The position numbers and the translations under genes are program-made. A DNA stretch of 64,000 nt, taken from Geosiphon pyriformis (taxonomy: Eukaryota > Glomeromycota > Glomeromycetes > Archaeosporales > Geosiphonaceae). The notes below the pieces were generated by a model. The model saw only the letters and a list, made by a program, of their open reading frames with translations. It was not told the origin of the DNA and searched no databases. Each line of letters starts with the position of its first letter. Within the stretch, counting starts at the first letter, position 1. Of this stretch, positions 38,310 to 51,624 are shown piece after piece. The DNA lies in contig JAAOMT010000129.1 in the NCBI GenBank assembly GCA_016748015.1, positions 372,001-436,000 of the forward strand. Direction: 5' to 3'.

Positions 38310-40083
38310 ATAATACAATAATTAAGTGTTTTAAACTAAACATAAATTTATATACTTATTATATATAATTAACTATTCAGACTAATCAAAATAATATTAT
38401 GAATCTATTATTATTATAATTAAATTATTAGTTTTAAAATAAAAAAGACATAATAAATATATTTTAAATAATATTTTAAATACTTTATTAATACTTAATA
38501 AATAGATAATATTAACAAATAATAAAACAGATAAATTATATTAAAAATTTCAATTTTTTAATTAATTTAGCAAATAATTTTATATATTATATAAACATAT
38601 TATTAAGTAAAATATATTTTTTTTAATACTAATTAATAATAAAAACCAAAAAAATTATTATTTTAGCTAAATTATTAGTATATTTATTATTAAACACATT
38701 TAAATCACTTTAAATTTTTTTGAAAATAATATTTTTTATATATTGTTTTTTTAATCAATAGCAATTATAAAAGGTTGCTTTTTTTGGTTTTTTTTCAAAA
38801 ATATAAATATTTAAAACAATTTAACTGTTTAAATTAACTATTATTAAATACAAAAAAACCATATTTTAAAATTAATATAATTATCTGCAATTTTGCTATA
38901 GTTAAAAAAATTATACTCAATATTTTAACACTAATATTTAAGCCAAGACATAAAAAAAATATAATTATTTTACAAGTTATAATAAATATACTTAAAAATC
39001 TTAAAAAATTATTGATAAAAATCTCTATAATTATTATTTTAATATTTTTCAAATTAATAATAATAATAATAATAATAATAAAATTAATTAATTCACAAAT
39101 ATTTTCAAAATAAAAATAATATTCTAAAAATAAATAATTATTAATATAAATCTTTTTATTTAAAATTAAATAATACATTAAATTATTTAAGTACTAAATT
39201 TTTTAAATCTAGTTTTTTTAAACAACAGAAGTATTTTTAGTTAAAACATATCTTTTTTTATCCAAAAACTGTTTAATAAAAACAATTCTAAATCTTTTTA
39301 AAAAACAAACAATATTCAAAAAATCATAAACCTTAAAATAATTAATATTGGTATTCTTCTAATAAAATAAAATATATAAAACAAATTATTAATAAAAAAT
39401 ATATTAAATTTCAAAAAAATTAATATAATACTAGCTAAAAAACTATTTGTAAAATTAATATATAGTTTACAAAAGTAAAAAAATAAATATATTAATATTT
39501 AATTAAGTATTTATAAATTCAAGCTATAATAATTAAAAAGTTAATCTAAAATATTATTTGTATTTAAAAAACAAATCACAAATACTATTTTGTTCTTAAT
39601 TTGAATTTGTTTTAAAGTTTTTAAATTATAAAATAATAAATTGCTTTATTAAAAATTCTTTTAGATAAACTAGTTTTTAATTTTAGACTTTTTTTAATAA
39701 TATTGTTCTATTTATTATATATATTTTTTAAAATAAAACTAAATTGTATTTTGTACTTAATAATAAGCTAAAAAATCATAAAAACCAAATAAAAAACTGT
39801 TTATTTATTATAATTTTCTTCAATACTTTGTTTACAAAAAAATTTTATATTTATATATACTTTAATTAAACTAAATTTTAAAAAATTTATAATTAATAAA
39901 AAGAGTTTAATATATTTATGTAGCTTATTTTATTTAGCAATTAAGATTAGTAAATTATTAATATTTAAAAAAATAATTTGTATTTTTAATTAATAAAAAT
40001 AGTCATTATTATTAATAAAAATATTATTAATAAAAAAAAAACATTAATAATATTTAAAATATACTACATAATAACTTGGAAAA
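38310..40083 (-). repeat. heavily decayed LINE copy, minus strand
   Basis: 38310-38420 is the decayed 3' UTR (compare 10385-10505). 38860-39000 keeps the word order of the RNase H region of the minus-strand LINE at 23150-23300, with Cs replaced by Ts. It is directly followed by the insertion of the LINE at 40084. No frame is open except an Ile-rich artefact. Confidence 0.5.
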
Positions 40084-40161
40084 ACTTCTTTCTTTTGTTC
40101 CTCCACAAATCCCAAAAAAGAGTCAAAAGTTTTTTGGAAGAAGTTTTTTACTATTCAGTAT

Positions 40162-42009
40162 GATAAATCTAAACCATTTCTGCTTAATTACAAGGCCGTT
40201 GTTGGTCCTAGTATTGCTGTTATGAAACAGACGGTTAAAAATTCTGGCTCTGAAGGTGGTTTCAAGGCTGTTCTGTCAAGGAAAAAGAGAAGAGGCGGTG
40301 TTTTTGAAGACAATGCTGGTGCTGAAGAGGGTTCTGCTAAGGTGCAAAGTGGTCGTTCATGGGGTTCGGAGACCGGTAATACCACAAAATCTGACAGTGT
40401 TGATATGGAAGAGAAGTGTCTTGTAGAGAAAACAAGTTTCGATTATGGTGAAGGTGGTGCGCTCGTTGGTGGAGATTTGAATCAAATGCCAAAAGGTTTG
40501 TGGGTAACAACTAGGAAGGCATTGGGAAAGCCTTTGGGAAAAATCGACTTCCTGGATGACAATGATAATAATGATGTTCTTTTGGATGCCCCTCTGGTGC
40601 TTCTCCCTCCTCTCAAGAACCTGGTCAATGTTTCTGTTAGAAAGTCATTTGCTTTAGATTTAGATCTGAAAGCGGTAGAGGGAAATTCGGCCCAGGAAAA
40701 GCTCAAAAAGATCAGGAGTTTATTTTCAGGAATCAATGGTTTTGGGGGGGCATCTACCCCTTCGAAGTTCTCAGAGATCATCAGAGCGACATTTACTTCC
40801 AAATTGGGTCTAATAAAAACCACTGCAAAAGCTACTGGTGCAAATATCATGGTAAACACCGATCTTAAGAGATCAGTTGGCTGTTCAGATTGGGCTGTGG
40901 TGTTAAAGGAAATTCCAGTTGGAACATCAGCTGAGGCTGTGCGCGCTGCGCTCTCTGAGTTTAGGATAATTAAGTCGATCAAGATGCAATTAGTGGGGCT
41001 GTGGCAGAAGGCTGTGGTTGAATTTGAGCAATCAGATCACACTGATTTGGTCGCGGCAAAGTGGTCAATCTTAATCGGGAAGGATGCTGTGAGGGTGGCT
41101 AGATCAGATTTGGACAAAGAATCATAGAATGTGAAGGACCAGCATAGGGTGCTGCTCTATACTCTGCCAATGGGAATGACTGCTCATAACATCTGGGATT
41201 TTATTGGTTCTGTGGGTGGGAAAACGTGTGTTATTGATCATCATCCAGTTACATATGCTAGGACTAGGTGTGCTGTCATCTGTTTTGATTCTGCTGAATC
41301 ATTGGATGCCATCGTGGGAACCACACCAGTGTTGAGGGGTGCCAATCTATGTTGGTCTTGTCTTGTTTCGGCCAAGTATGCCAAGTGTGGGAAATCAGGC
41401 CATATGTCATTGAGCTGTGCGATTGGTGGAAGGGTTTCTTCAGATTTGTCTTCGCGTAGAGTCCTGTTAGACACAGATAAAAGCAGATTGGCAGCCATTT
41501 ATGCCAAGCGTTTAGCTTCAGTTGCTCGTCCAGTCTCTTTCAGTGGTCTCTCTTGGGCAAAGGTTGCTAGTGGGTCTTCTTTTCCTTCTCTCTCTGGACG
41601 AAATGCTTCAGTAAAATCTGGTTCCTCTTTGGAGATGGTGCCATCCCTGCCGGTTTCGATGAAAGTCAATAATAGGTTTGCTGCTCTTGAGCACAGTCTC
41701 ACCAGCCTTGCGGAGCAGGTGGGTAAGCTGGCTAAGAGGCTGAATGCACTTGGGCCAATGGTTTCCCAGCTGAGCCCTGAATGTCAGCTATTGGTGACCC
41801 CTTTATCACAGAATCAAGAGGCAGATATAGTGATGAGTGAGGGTTCAGGTGCAGCCACTAGTGGTGAGATTGTTGCAGGAGCGGTGTCTTTCAATGTATC
41901 TTTAGTGTTCAAGTTGGAAGACAACATGAAGTGTCTGATGGAAACAGTTCTGGGACTTTCAGCCAAAGTGGACAGTTTTGGGGCGGATTCAAATTCCTTT
42001 TCTTCTTAA
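40162..42009 (+). pseudogene. LINE ORF1 (gag-like), one in-frame stop
   Basis: A single reading frame covers 40162-42009, interrupted only by TAG at 41125-41127, where the sister copy has a Trp codon. The first Met in frame is at 40222, but the frame is open and conserved before it. It is a basic, Ser/Lys-rich protein. A zinc knuckle lies at about 41375-41420 (KCGKSGHMSLSC), in which the first Cys of CX2CX4HX4C has become Tyr. The C-terminal 70 residues are acidic. It would bind element RNA in the ribonucleoprotein. Confidence 0.85.
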
Positions 42010-42029
42010 TAAACAGTCTGGTTTAGAAT

Positions 42030-45000
42030 ATTGCTACTTGCAATGTCAGAGGTATGAACAATCTTGCAAAACAGAACGATGTCATTCGTTGGCATATGGA
42101 GAAGAACAATTTAGTTTCTATTTTTACAGAATCAAAGTTAAAAGGGAAAATTCACCCCTGGATTGTCAACAAATATGATAGTGTGTGGGTGTTTACCTCT
42201 GGTTTGGAATCTGGATATCTGGGTGCTGGTGTTGCAGTCATCATAAATTCTTCTTTGGCGAGACATGTGTGCAAAGTGTCAGAGGTGCCTGGTCGGCTCT
42301 TGTTCATTAAGTTACTTTTCAAAAATAAACTTTCGGTGTCTATTCTGGGTCTGTATGCTGGTGCTTCCTCAGCAGTTTGGTTCTCTCAGGCTGGTGAAGT
42401 CAACTCTCTCATTGCAAAAGCTGTTAATGAATCTTTCTTCATTGTTCTCGGTGGTGATTTCAATGAAAACAGTTCTTACAAGTGTGCAAGTTTTAAAAAG
42501 TGTCTGGATTTGGGTCTGGTTAATGCCTTGGGTGGGAGCTCCTGTGGGAAATTGCCGACTTGGTTCAATTCTCGGGACATTGCTAAGACAATTAATTTTA
42601 TGTTTGTTTCTTCAAATCTGGTCAATGTGGTAGTGGGTCGCGACGTGTTTGGTGTTGGGGAATACTTTGATACTGATCATCAGGCTGTCTCAGTGTTAGT
42701 GGGTTTGGGTGGTCTGCTCGATGTTCAGTTGAATTCTGTTCACAAACAAGCAAATAGAGATCACTGGAAGTATGATTGTAAAGGTGCGGATGATGTTAAA
42801 TGGGCCAAATTTAAAGAAGATATGACAGCAAATACTGCTATGTTTCATGATGATTTTCTTGCAGCCAGGGTCCGCTTGGACTTGGATTCGATGTGGGTTG
42901 CTCTCCATAAAGTAATGTGCCTGTCTGCCAAGGCAGTTTTCAAGAAAAAGTGGTTTAAAGGATATGATAAAAATTTTAGCAAGGATTCGTCCAAATTTCA
43001 CAAGCTAGAGCTCTTGGTGTCTAAGTTAGTTAAAACGTCTCATATGGATTCTGCTGAGGAGTTTACATCCTTGCTCGACAGGTGGGAAGGTTTGGATTTG
43101 GTCAATGCTTCTGCGGTGAAGTCTCTCTTCCTATTAGGTTTCCACTTCAATGCTATTCAGTCAGTTCTGTCTAAGGTCAAAAAGTCTTATTACGCATTCA
43201 AAATGTCGGAAGCAGAGCGAATTAGGGAATCTCAAATCAGGTCAGCGATAGATAAGAGAATGGAAAGTTTCAAATTGGACAAAGATCATATTATTAGGAG
43301 TGTATTGAAACGTCTTTTTTGCAAAGTAACTTTGGATCATCTGATTGTTGATGATGAGTTGGTTTTGGAGTCTGCTCTGGTTAAGGCCAAAGTAGATGCA
43401 GTCATGGAGGGGTGGACTAGGAAGCACAATGTAGTTTCTGATATTACTGGTGTCTGGGATCGCCAATATCAGCCTTTAGAGTATGTTTTTGATGATGCTT
43501 TTTCTGGTGTAATGAGCCTAATTGATTTTGATGAGATGTCTAGTGTCATTTCGAATCTGCCTGATGGGAAAGCAGCTGGTCTCTCTGGTATCTCGAATGA
43601 GTTGTGGAAACATTGCGACAAATCGGTTTTGGATATGCTTTTAGTGCTTTTGAATGTTTGCTTGAAGTGGGAATCTGTTTCTGGGCCTTGGAAGGAGGCT
43701 TGGGTGTCGATAATCCCCAAACCATATGAGTGGGAGGGCGTTTTCACGAATACCCGTCTTATTGCTTTGGTTGAGACGGCTCGCAAAATCCTTTCTAAAG
43801 TGCTTTCGGACAGAATTTCTTCGGCTTGTAGTGTTTTTGACGTTCTGAGGGGGAATAATTTTTCTGTTTTAAAAGGTACGACCATGCAGTCTCCTATTTT
43901 TGCTATTGGATTGGTCATTGAGGGTGCTTTGGAGAAGAACCGAGAGCTGTGGCTGGTCTTGCAAGACATATGAAAGGCTTATGATTCTGTTAGCTGAGAG
44001 CATCTGAGGAAGAGCTTGGTCAGAATAAAAATGTGTAACAAATTCATTCAGTTTTTTGGTAGTATCCACAATAATTGGGTCAACAGAGTTATGACAGATT
44101 TTGGGTTGACTGATAGATATCGGGTACATGATGGTTTGGATTAAGAGGAGGTGTTTTCTTCTCTTCTCTGGCGCATATTTTATAATCCCCTTTTGTGTAA
44201 AGTCAAGAGACAAGAAAGTGTATGTAGATACAGGTTAGACTCTCGTTTTGTTGCCAATACTGGTCACGCTGAATCTCAGACTGGTTTGACTTCTTTTCTT
44301 GCTGCTGGTGCTTTTGTCAATGACACAATTTGGATTGGTAGCAGCCAGGCTGCCACCCAACATGTTCTCAATGTTGCTAGTGAGTTTTTTCGAGTCAATG
44401 ACATTTCGATCAATAATGACAAAACAGTGGCTATTCCTATTAATTGCAGAGTTTTCAGCCCTCATTTGTTGATCAGTGATTTGCCTATTTTGATAGCCCA
44501 AAGGGAAGAGCCTCATTGGTACCTGGGTATCTTTCTGTTTACTGAAGGTTTGTCGAAGCCTAGCTTGGCTAAGGCACGCTTGGATGTCTGGTTTTTCACC
44601 AACCTTGTTCTGAGAAAGGCTATCTCTGATAAGCAGTTCTTGTATTTGGTGTTAGTGGTTCTTCACCCCATAATTGCCTACAGGACTCAGTTTAGTTTTG
44701 TTCCTATTAGTGTGTGTGCGAAATGGAACACTATGATTTATAAAGGTTTGAAGTCCAAATTTGGCCTGCTGCTCGACTTTCCTAATAATGCTATTCATCA
44801 TCCTTCTCTGTACAGGTTGAAATCTTTTGAACAGGTCCAGGCTGAGAGCAAGTCAGCTGCTGTTGTTTGTTTTGCCAATTCAGTAGGTATTTTGGGCCGC
44901 CTGTTTGCACATAGGTCTCATGATTTACAGGTTCTCAGCTGGCGCCCTCGTCATCTTCTGCTTTTCCTTTTTCATATTAATGTCAGTCCTTTGAATAATT

Positions 45001-46697
45001 TTTTGGCTGGTGTCATCCGGATTTTTTTGGGTTGTGATCTTTCTTTGGGTGGTCTTGTGACCAATGTTTTTCGTTTTCAGAAGGGGACCCCAATGTCTAT
45101 TGTTCTTGGCAAGTTTACTTTTTATAAATGTGTCTCTTCGCTTCAGCAATATGGAATTGTCTTTGTTGAGCAGCTTCACGATCGAACTGGTTCTGTTTTT
45201 GAATGGAGGACTTTCAAGTGGTGGAAGAGGCTAGACCCTCAGGGCCCAATTCCTGATTGGTTCAATGCTGCTGTTTACTTTTTGTCTGGTTCTGGGTCAT
45301 CTCCCATTTGTTCTCTTTTGCCACCGAATGTTGACTTGTTTGACGTACTTGAGTCTTGTGAATTTGATATTGTTTACAATCGCTTATTGGAGATTAATTC
45401 CGATTGCCTTTCTCTGTTTACGGATGGTTCTCTGTGTGGGCTGGATACTCTTAGCATGAAGGCTGGCGCAGCTGTTTTTTTTAAGGACATTGATTTGGGT
45501 TTGGGTGTGGAAGTTTCTGGTTTGGTTTCTTTTACCATGACGGAGCTGCAGGCCATTGCTTTGGCTCTCGAGTGTGTTCCTCCTTCTTGTTTGGTTAATC
45601 TGTTTTCGGACAGCCAGGCCGTTTTGAATGCATGCAAATCAGAGTTATTGTTGGAGCATTCAGATTTCAGGAATCAGTGTTGGGTCGAACGCTGCCATAT
45701 TTCTAATGTCATTCATCACAAAAATTTGGATGTTAATTGGATTAAAGTTAGAGGTCACTTTGGGGTCTTGGGCAATGAGTATGCTGACACTTTGGCTAGA
45801 GCTGCTGCATTTTCTGGTGTGCATCTTCCTCACAGGATTGATGAACATTTTTTTAAGACTGGCAGTACAGTGGTTTCTGGTAATTCTAGGTATTTTGTTC
45901 ATGGTGTTTTCTGCTCTATTCACTGTGCGCATTGGGAGATTGGTTCTGGTTCTCGGGTATTGGTGGAGAGCCTACGTGCTGATGTTGATTGGTTCAGATT
46001 ATGTTCGGTGTGGCATCCGGACTCTCATTTGGCCACTGGTTTCACTAGTGCTCGTACTGCTGGATCTCGGACATATTTTATGAAGGTGTTGCATCATCGT
46101 CTTCCTGTTGCTGTGCGAAAGCAACTTTATGATAAAAGATACCCCAGTGTGATGTGTTTGTTCTGCGGCAATGTTGAAATTTCAGATCATGTGTTTTCGT
46201 GCCCATTCGATGCTGGTGATCATGCTCAGTTGATGAACACTCATGCATCTGTTTGGAAAATGCACTCAGATTTATCTCACTCGACTTCATGTGTTTCACA
46301 GTTGCTTTCTACTTGCGCTTCCGATGCTGTTGTTAGTATGGCTATATGTAAGGGTTTTGTTTTCAATGAATGGTATCGTGAATCTCTTTCTGTTTTCAAG
46401 GACTCTAAAACAGCGGCTCAAAATATTGTGGCATTTGTTCACGAATTCTGTCTTGTATTCTGTGATGATATTTGGCTGGTGCGTGCGAAACACAGAGCTG
46501 TTATGGAGAAAGGTGGCTTGGTTCCGTGTGACGGCTCTATTCTTATCTTGGTTTTTGGTCTTCCTTTGGTGCTCTTATCTGGTGTGGTTAGATTGTTGGG
46601 TATTGCTAATGCACTTGGTATTAGTTTTGGGTTTCGTAACTTTGGTTTATTCTTTTCAGGTGTAGGTAATTTGGTCTTGGTGCATATAGGTGCTTAG
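42030..46697 (+). pseudogene. LINE ORF2 (AP endonuclease-RT-RNase H), three stops and mutated RT site
   Basis: One frame of about 1550 codons with stops only at 43971 (TGA), 43995 (TGA) and 44142 (TAA). The sister copy has Arg and Trp at the first two positions, and Gln is the expected residue at the third. AP endonuclease: ATCNVRG, LGGDFNE, TDHQAV (42030-42720). RT: GLSGISNELW (about 43580), PYEWEGVFTN and GAFVNDTIW at 44310-44331. The canonical DD pair of the RT box reads ND here, whereas the copy at 19066 has DD. RNase H: LFTDGSLCG, MTELQAIALALE and LFSDSQAV (45415-45620), with WIKVRGHFGVLGNEYAD. The C-terminal zinc-like motif CLFCGNVEISDHVFSC is at about 46155-46202. Conservation of the whole frame suggests recent inactivation. 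Confidence 0.9.
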
Positions 46698-46832
46698 TGT
46701 TGTTCTGACTAGTCTGAATGGCTGGTCACGTGTAGAAAAAGCATGATTTATGCCTAGTTTAGATCACTAGTATGATGTATTGTACTATGTAGTGTTTGGA
46801 CTTCACTCGTTAAATAAATAAATAAATAAAAA

Positions 46833-49100
46833 TAACTTGATTGTTATTAATTTAAACAATATTATTAACAAATGTTTTAATAATTAAATATAAAATTAAA
46901 CTAATTTGTATTTTAATTCTATTAATCTTAATAACAAATCTAAAATTGATTTTGTATTTATATAAATAATTATATTTCTTAATTTTACAAAAAAAAAATC
47001 ATAAAAAAATCTTTAAAAAAGTGGTAAAAAAAAACTTAATTTTAATTTAAATTATAAACAACATAATTATTAGTTAATATAACTATTAATTAATTATTAT
47101 TTTGTTAATTCAATTATTGTAAATATAATTAAAAAATCGAATAAATTTTTTATATGTTTTAATTTTAAATAAATTTGTATATAAATAATACTAATAAATA
47201 AATTATATGTTTTATAACACAATTTAAAATTTAAAATTTTTTTTCAAAATTTTTTTAATTACTAAATTAATAATAAAAATTAAATACTGAATTAAAGTAT
47301 TATATAAAACTAAAAAGTTGTTATTATAAAAAACATTAAATTTACTACAAATAATTAATATACATTAGATAAAATCTTAAAAAAAATTTTTTAACCAGTT
47401 TTAATTAAGACAATAAAATATTTATTAATTAATATTTTTTATTTATAAGACTTTAAAATCATAAAAACTCATGTTTAAATTTAAAAACTGAAAACACATT
47501 TATATATTAAACATAAATTTAATAAAACTAAAAGTATTTTTAAGATTAATTTACTATTATGTTTTTAAAATTTGTTAAAAATATCTAAAAAACTGGTTAT
47601 TTTTTTATTTAACAATTTTTAATCATATTAATTAACTTATTAAAACCAATTTTAATTATTATATTAATAAAAACATTATTATTAAAATATTTTAAAAATA
47701 TATATTAATAAATTCAAACATAATAAATTAAACTTGTAATTAATTTTTTTTGGTCTAATTTTTTATTATGTTATCTATATTAATTTTAATTTTATCTGGC
47801 TTTAAAATCAAAATATTATTTATTATAAAATGTTTTAAACCTATTTTCTTAAATAAATGTTTCAAAACATTGCAAATTATATAACTTTTATTAACAACAA
47901 AATTATTTATTTATTAAAAAACTAAATATTAATATTAAAAACAAATTAAGTAATATAATATTTTAAAAACCTGTAATATTTTTTGGTTTTGGCTATTACT
48001 AATTAATAATAATTAAATTTTTTATTTAACAGTCTAATTTATGTTAAAATAAGACTATTAATTAAGCAATTTAAAAAACTTAGTTTTATTACTTATATAT
48101 AAAGTTTTAATAATCTTAAAAATTAATAATTTTAGTTTATATAACTTGATAAACTTTTTGGTTTTAAAACCAACAAAATTTTAAACCCAAATTTTTTTGA
48201 AAACAGCATTTATAAAACATTATATAACATATATTATATTAAATTTATATATTAAATATAAATAAAATTATTAAAAAAACTTAATAAAACATTTATTTTA
48301 AACAAAAAAACATTTTTAAAATATGTTTATTTTATTGTATTTATGTCTTTAAAGTTGTATTTTTATCTGTTTTTATTGATTTACTTATATATTAATGTTT
48401 TAATAAAAAAAATTTTTTTGTTAAAATTTTTATTTAAAACAATAAATAAGCTTTTATTTACAGTTTTAGCTATAAAAAAAATTAACAATATTAGCTTAAT
48501 TAATATGTATTATTAGTATTATATTAATATAAAACTTAAAATTAAAACTAAAAAATTGTTTTTAAAAGCCAGCTTAACAGATAAAAAACATTTAACAATT
48601 TTAATAATTTTATATATATGTTTGATTAAATTAATATTAATAATAATTATAATATTAAAACTTATATAATTGGTTTTTAAATCAGAAATAAAAACACATA
48701 ATTTATTAAATTCGTTTTTTAATTAGAGCTTAACTTTATTTTTTAATTTTATCTTTATAATAATAAAAACCAAATTATTTAAATTATTATGTTATTTAAT
48801 AATATTTAATTGTTTTAAAAAATTAATTATTTTATATATATATTATATATTATAATTTTCTAAATAAAATTAAATATTAGAAAGAAAAATATTTAATTTT
48901 AAAACTAATTTAAAACTATTAACTTTAATTATTAGTTTTATTATAGTCTTAAACAAATTTTTTATGTTTAAGTTTAATCTTAATATTCTTAAAAATCCAA
49001 AAAATTACAATTTAAAGCAGTTTTATTATAAGTAAATACAAGCTAATAAAAAAAATAAATTTACTAAAATTGTATTTGATTTAACTTTTTTGGTAAGTTT
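46833..49100. repeat. AT-rich dispersed repeat (uninterrupted copy)
   Basis: 47580-49060 is contiguous here. It corresponds in order to 12180-12640, 14260-14800, 21620-21939 and 24270-24440, where LINE insertions split it. It has no coding capacity. Interpreted as an old transposon decayed to A/T. Confidence 0.5.
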
Positions 49101-49599
49101 TGGAATAATAAAAATGAAAACAAAATATTAAATAAGTAACTAAGCTTTAAAAACATTTTTTTATATATTAACTAATAATTTTTTTTTAAAACTTGTCTTT
49201 AAAATACCAATTTTAAAGCAAAAAATACAATAATAAATTGTATTATATTTTTAAAAGCAAAAAATACAAAAAACAAAAAAAATACAAAATAAAATAAATA
49301 TATATCTTTTTATAATCTATAATATTTTTAAAAAACTCAAAAAAAAAACAATAAAGCATATAAATAGTAATAATTAGCCAAAAAAATAATAAAAAATTTT
49401 TTAAAAGTATTAAGACAAATTATTTATAGAGATTTTTTAGTTTTATTTAGATATTTAGCAATAAAATTGGCTAAAAAAAAAATAAAAGTTTCTTATATTA
49501 TTATTTAAAAATATTTATTTAATTTTAATTATAAAAAAAGTTTTTTTAAACCAGTTTTTACTAATAAAACTTTTTTTTAACTTTTTTAAAACACAGTAA

Positions 49600-50050
49600 A
49601 ATATTAACATAAAAATTTTTAATCAATTTGTTTTATGTTTAAAAATTAAACAAAAATTTTTATGTGAAAAAAAAAGAGAAGTTTTTATAAAAAAAAACCA
49701 ATTTATTTTGTTTTATTTAAATAATAAATATTTAATTTTATATAAATATTTTTTGTAACTATTTAAAGCAATACTAAAAAATAATTAATAATACTAATAA
49801 AATAATAATTTCAAGTATATTAACAAACTTGCCAAAAAGTTTATTGTTAAAAATACAATTGATTTATTAAAATAGTTATCTAATAATCATAATTTAAATC
49901 CAATAAAAAATTTTTGAATTATTGTTAAAAAAAATATAAAAATAAAATATCTTAAAATTATAGTGAATTAAAAAAATTTATGAATAAAAAATAACAAATA
50001 TTTTTGAATCTATCTTAATTAATCTAACAAAATCAATAAGATAGTATTGT
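49600..50050 (+). mobile_element. second Tc1/mariner transposase ghost
   Basis: At 49857-49935 the conceptual translation reads IDLLK*LSNNHNLNPIKNF*II, which matches the Tc1 transposase block DLLEWPSNSPDLNPIENLW. Trp has become stop, Glu has become Lys and Asp has become Asn. No terminal repeats were located, so the limits are approximate. Confidence 0.6.
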
Positions 50051-51624
50051 AAAATAATAATTAAAATAAATAATAAAAAAGTTATTAATAGTTTATATCT
50101 AAAACAAAACTAAAAAACAAATATATTTAACTTTTTTACTAATTTATTTACTTGTTTTATAAAATTAATAAAATTGTATTATTACTTATAAAATAATAAA
50201 AAAACAATAATTATTAATTATAATATAAATTAATCAATTATATATTAAATATTAATAAATAACATAATATTAAAAATTCCAGAAATATCAAAAAAAATTT
50301 TAAAAATTTTAAGAATACCAGAAATTTTAACAATATTAACAAAAATTTTAAGAAATTTAAAAATGTCAAAATTTTAATAATAACTTAAAAAAATATAAAA
50401 AATATAAAAATTTTGTATTACAAAAATTTATATATATATAGCAATCGTTTTAAAAACCAAAAAAAAATTTTTTAACAATATTATTCAAATAAAAAAACCA
50501 ATTCAAAACTATTAAAAAAAATTTAATTAATATATAATAATATAAAAAAACAGAATAATACAAGATAATACAAAATAATGTAAAATAACTCAAAATAATA
50601 CAAGATAATATACAATAACATAAAATAATACAGAATAATTAATCATAATATAAGATAACTAATTAAATATAAAAAAACAAAACAATAACAAAAAATAGTA
50701 AGTAATAATTAATAATAACAAGCAATTAGAAACAATTTTATAAAATTAGAAATATATATAAAAATAAATAGTTTTAACAAAAAAAAAATAACAAATAGCA
50801 AACAAAAATTACTTTTTTTCTTATATCTTAATCTTATCTTAAATTAATTTTATTTTATATATATATTTGTAAATTAATTTAATAAAAGATTTTATTATTT
50901 AATTCACTTATATATAATTTTTATATTTTAAATAACAAAATCAAATTAATTGTCTCTTATATTCTTATGTCAAACCAAATATTATTAGCATAAACAGCTT
51001 TAAAACTCTAATAACTTGAACTAATTGCTTTTAATTATGACAATTAATGATATTAATTTTTTTTATTTTTATTTTATAAAGTAACAAGATTGGAAATCAA
51101 CTATTTAGAAATAGACTTTATAATAGCTTGGTAAAAAATAAAAGCTTTTCTTAATATTAAATATTAACTCTATTTTGTTAATTTACTAAAAAAGTAAAAA
51201 AATAATACCAAATTTTAATAATTATACTCATTAACTTAAAAAGCCATACAATTATAATAGCAATTAAAAAAATTAAAACTTTGTGTTTTATAACTTCAAA
51301 CAAAAATATTTTTAAAGACTAATAACTAATTTAGACAAAAAACTTATACATAAATACTTAATTAATTTTTATTACCAAATCATAAGTACCAAAAGTTATA
51401 ATACTATATTATTAAGTTAATTTATAATATTTGATGCTCTCTATAAGATTATAAAATCCATAAAAACAGAGTATTTTGAAAATTTACAATAAGTAGTAAC
51501 TATTAAAATTGTTAAAAAAAATTACTTATCTTTTAAAAAAGCATTATATTAACATTTTTAAAAAGATTTAGGAATTTCAGAGAAAATAGTTGTTGCTAAA
51601 AAGGATTTTTCTATTATATTATTA
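50051..51624. other. AT-rich gene-free stretch
   Basis: Contains short irregular tandem words (AAATAATACAARATAA near 50560-50660) and no genes. Directly abuts the 5' LTR. Confidence 0.5.

Larger units (their letters stand above)
40084..46832 (+). mobile_element. near full-length LINE retrotransposon, least damaged copy
   Basis: About 6.75 kb from the shared 5' end (ACTTCTTTC..) to a (TAAA)n tail. ORF1 has one stop. ORF2 has three stops within 180 nt and no frameshift. It is clearly younger than the surrounding AT islands. Its RT active site is mutated, so it is not autonomous even apart from the stops. Confidence 0.95.

Noticed and set aside
37663-39178. Ile/Asn/Tyr-rich ORFs in the AT island
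   Set aside because: Composition artefacts. Part of this stretch aligns with decayed LINE sequence.
50540-50680. Irregular repeats AAATAATAC/AATATAARATAA considered as a CRISPR-like or satellite array
   Set aside because: No constant repeat or spacer length. It is low-complexity AT sequence.
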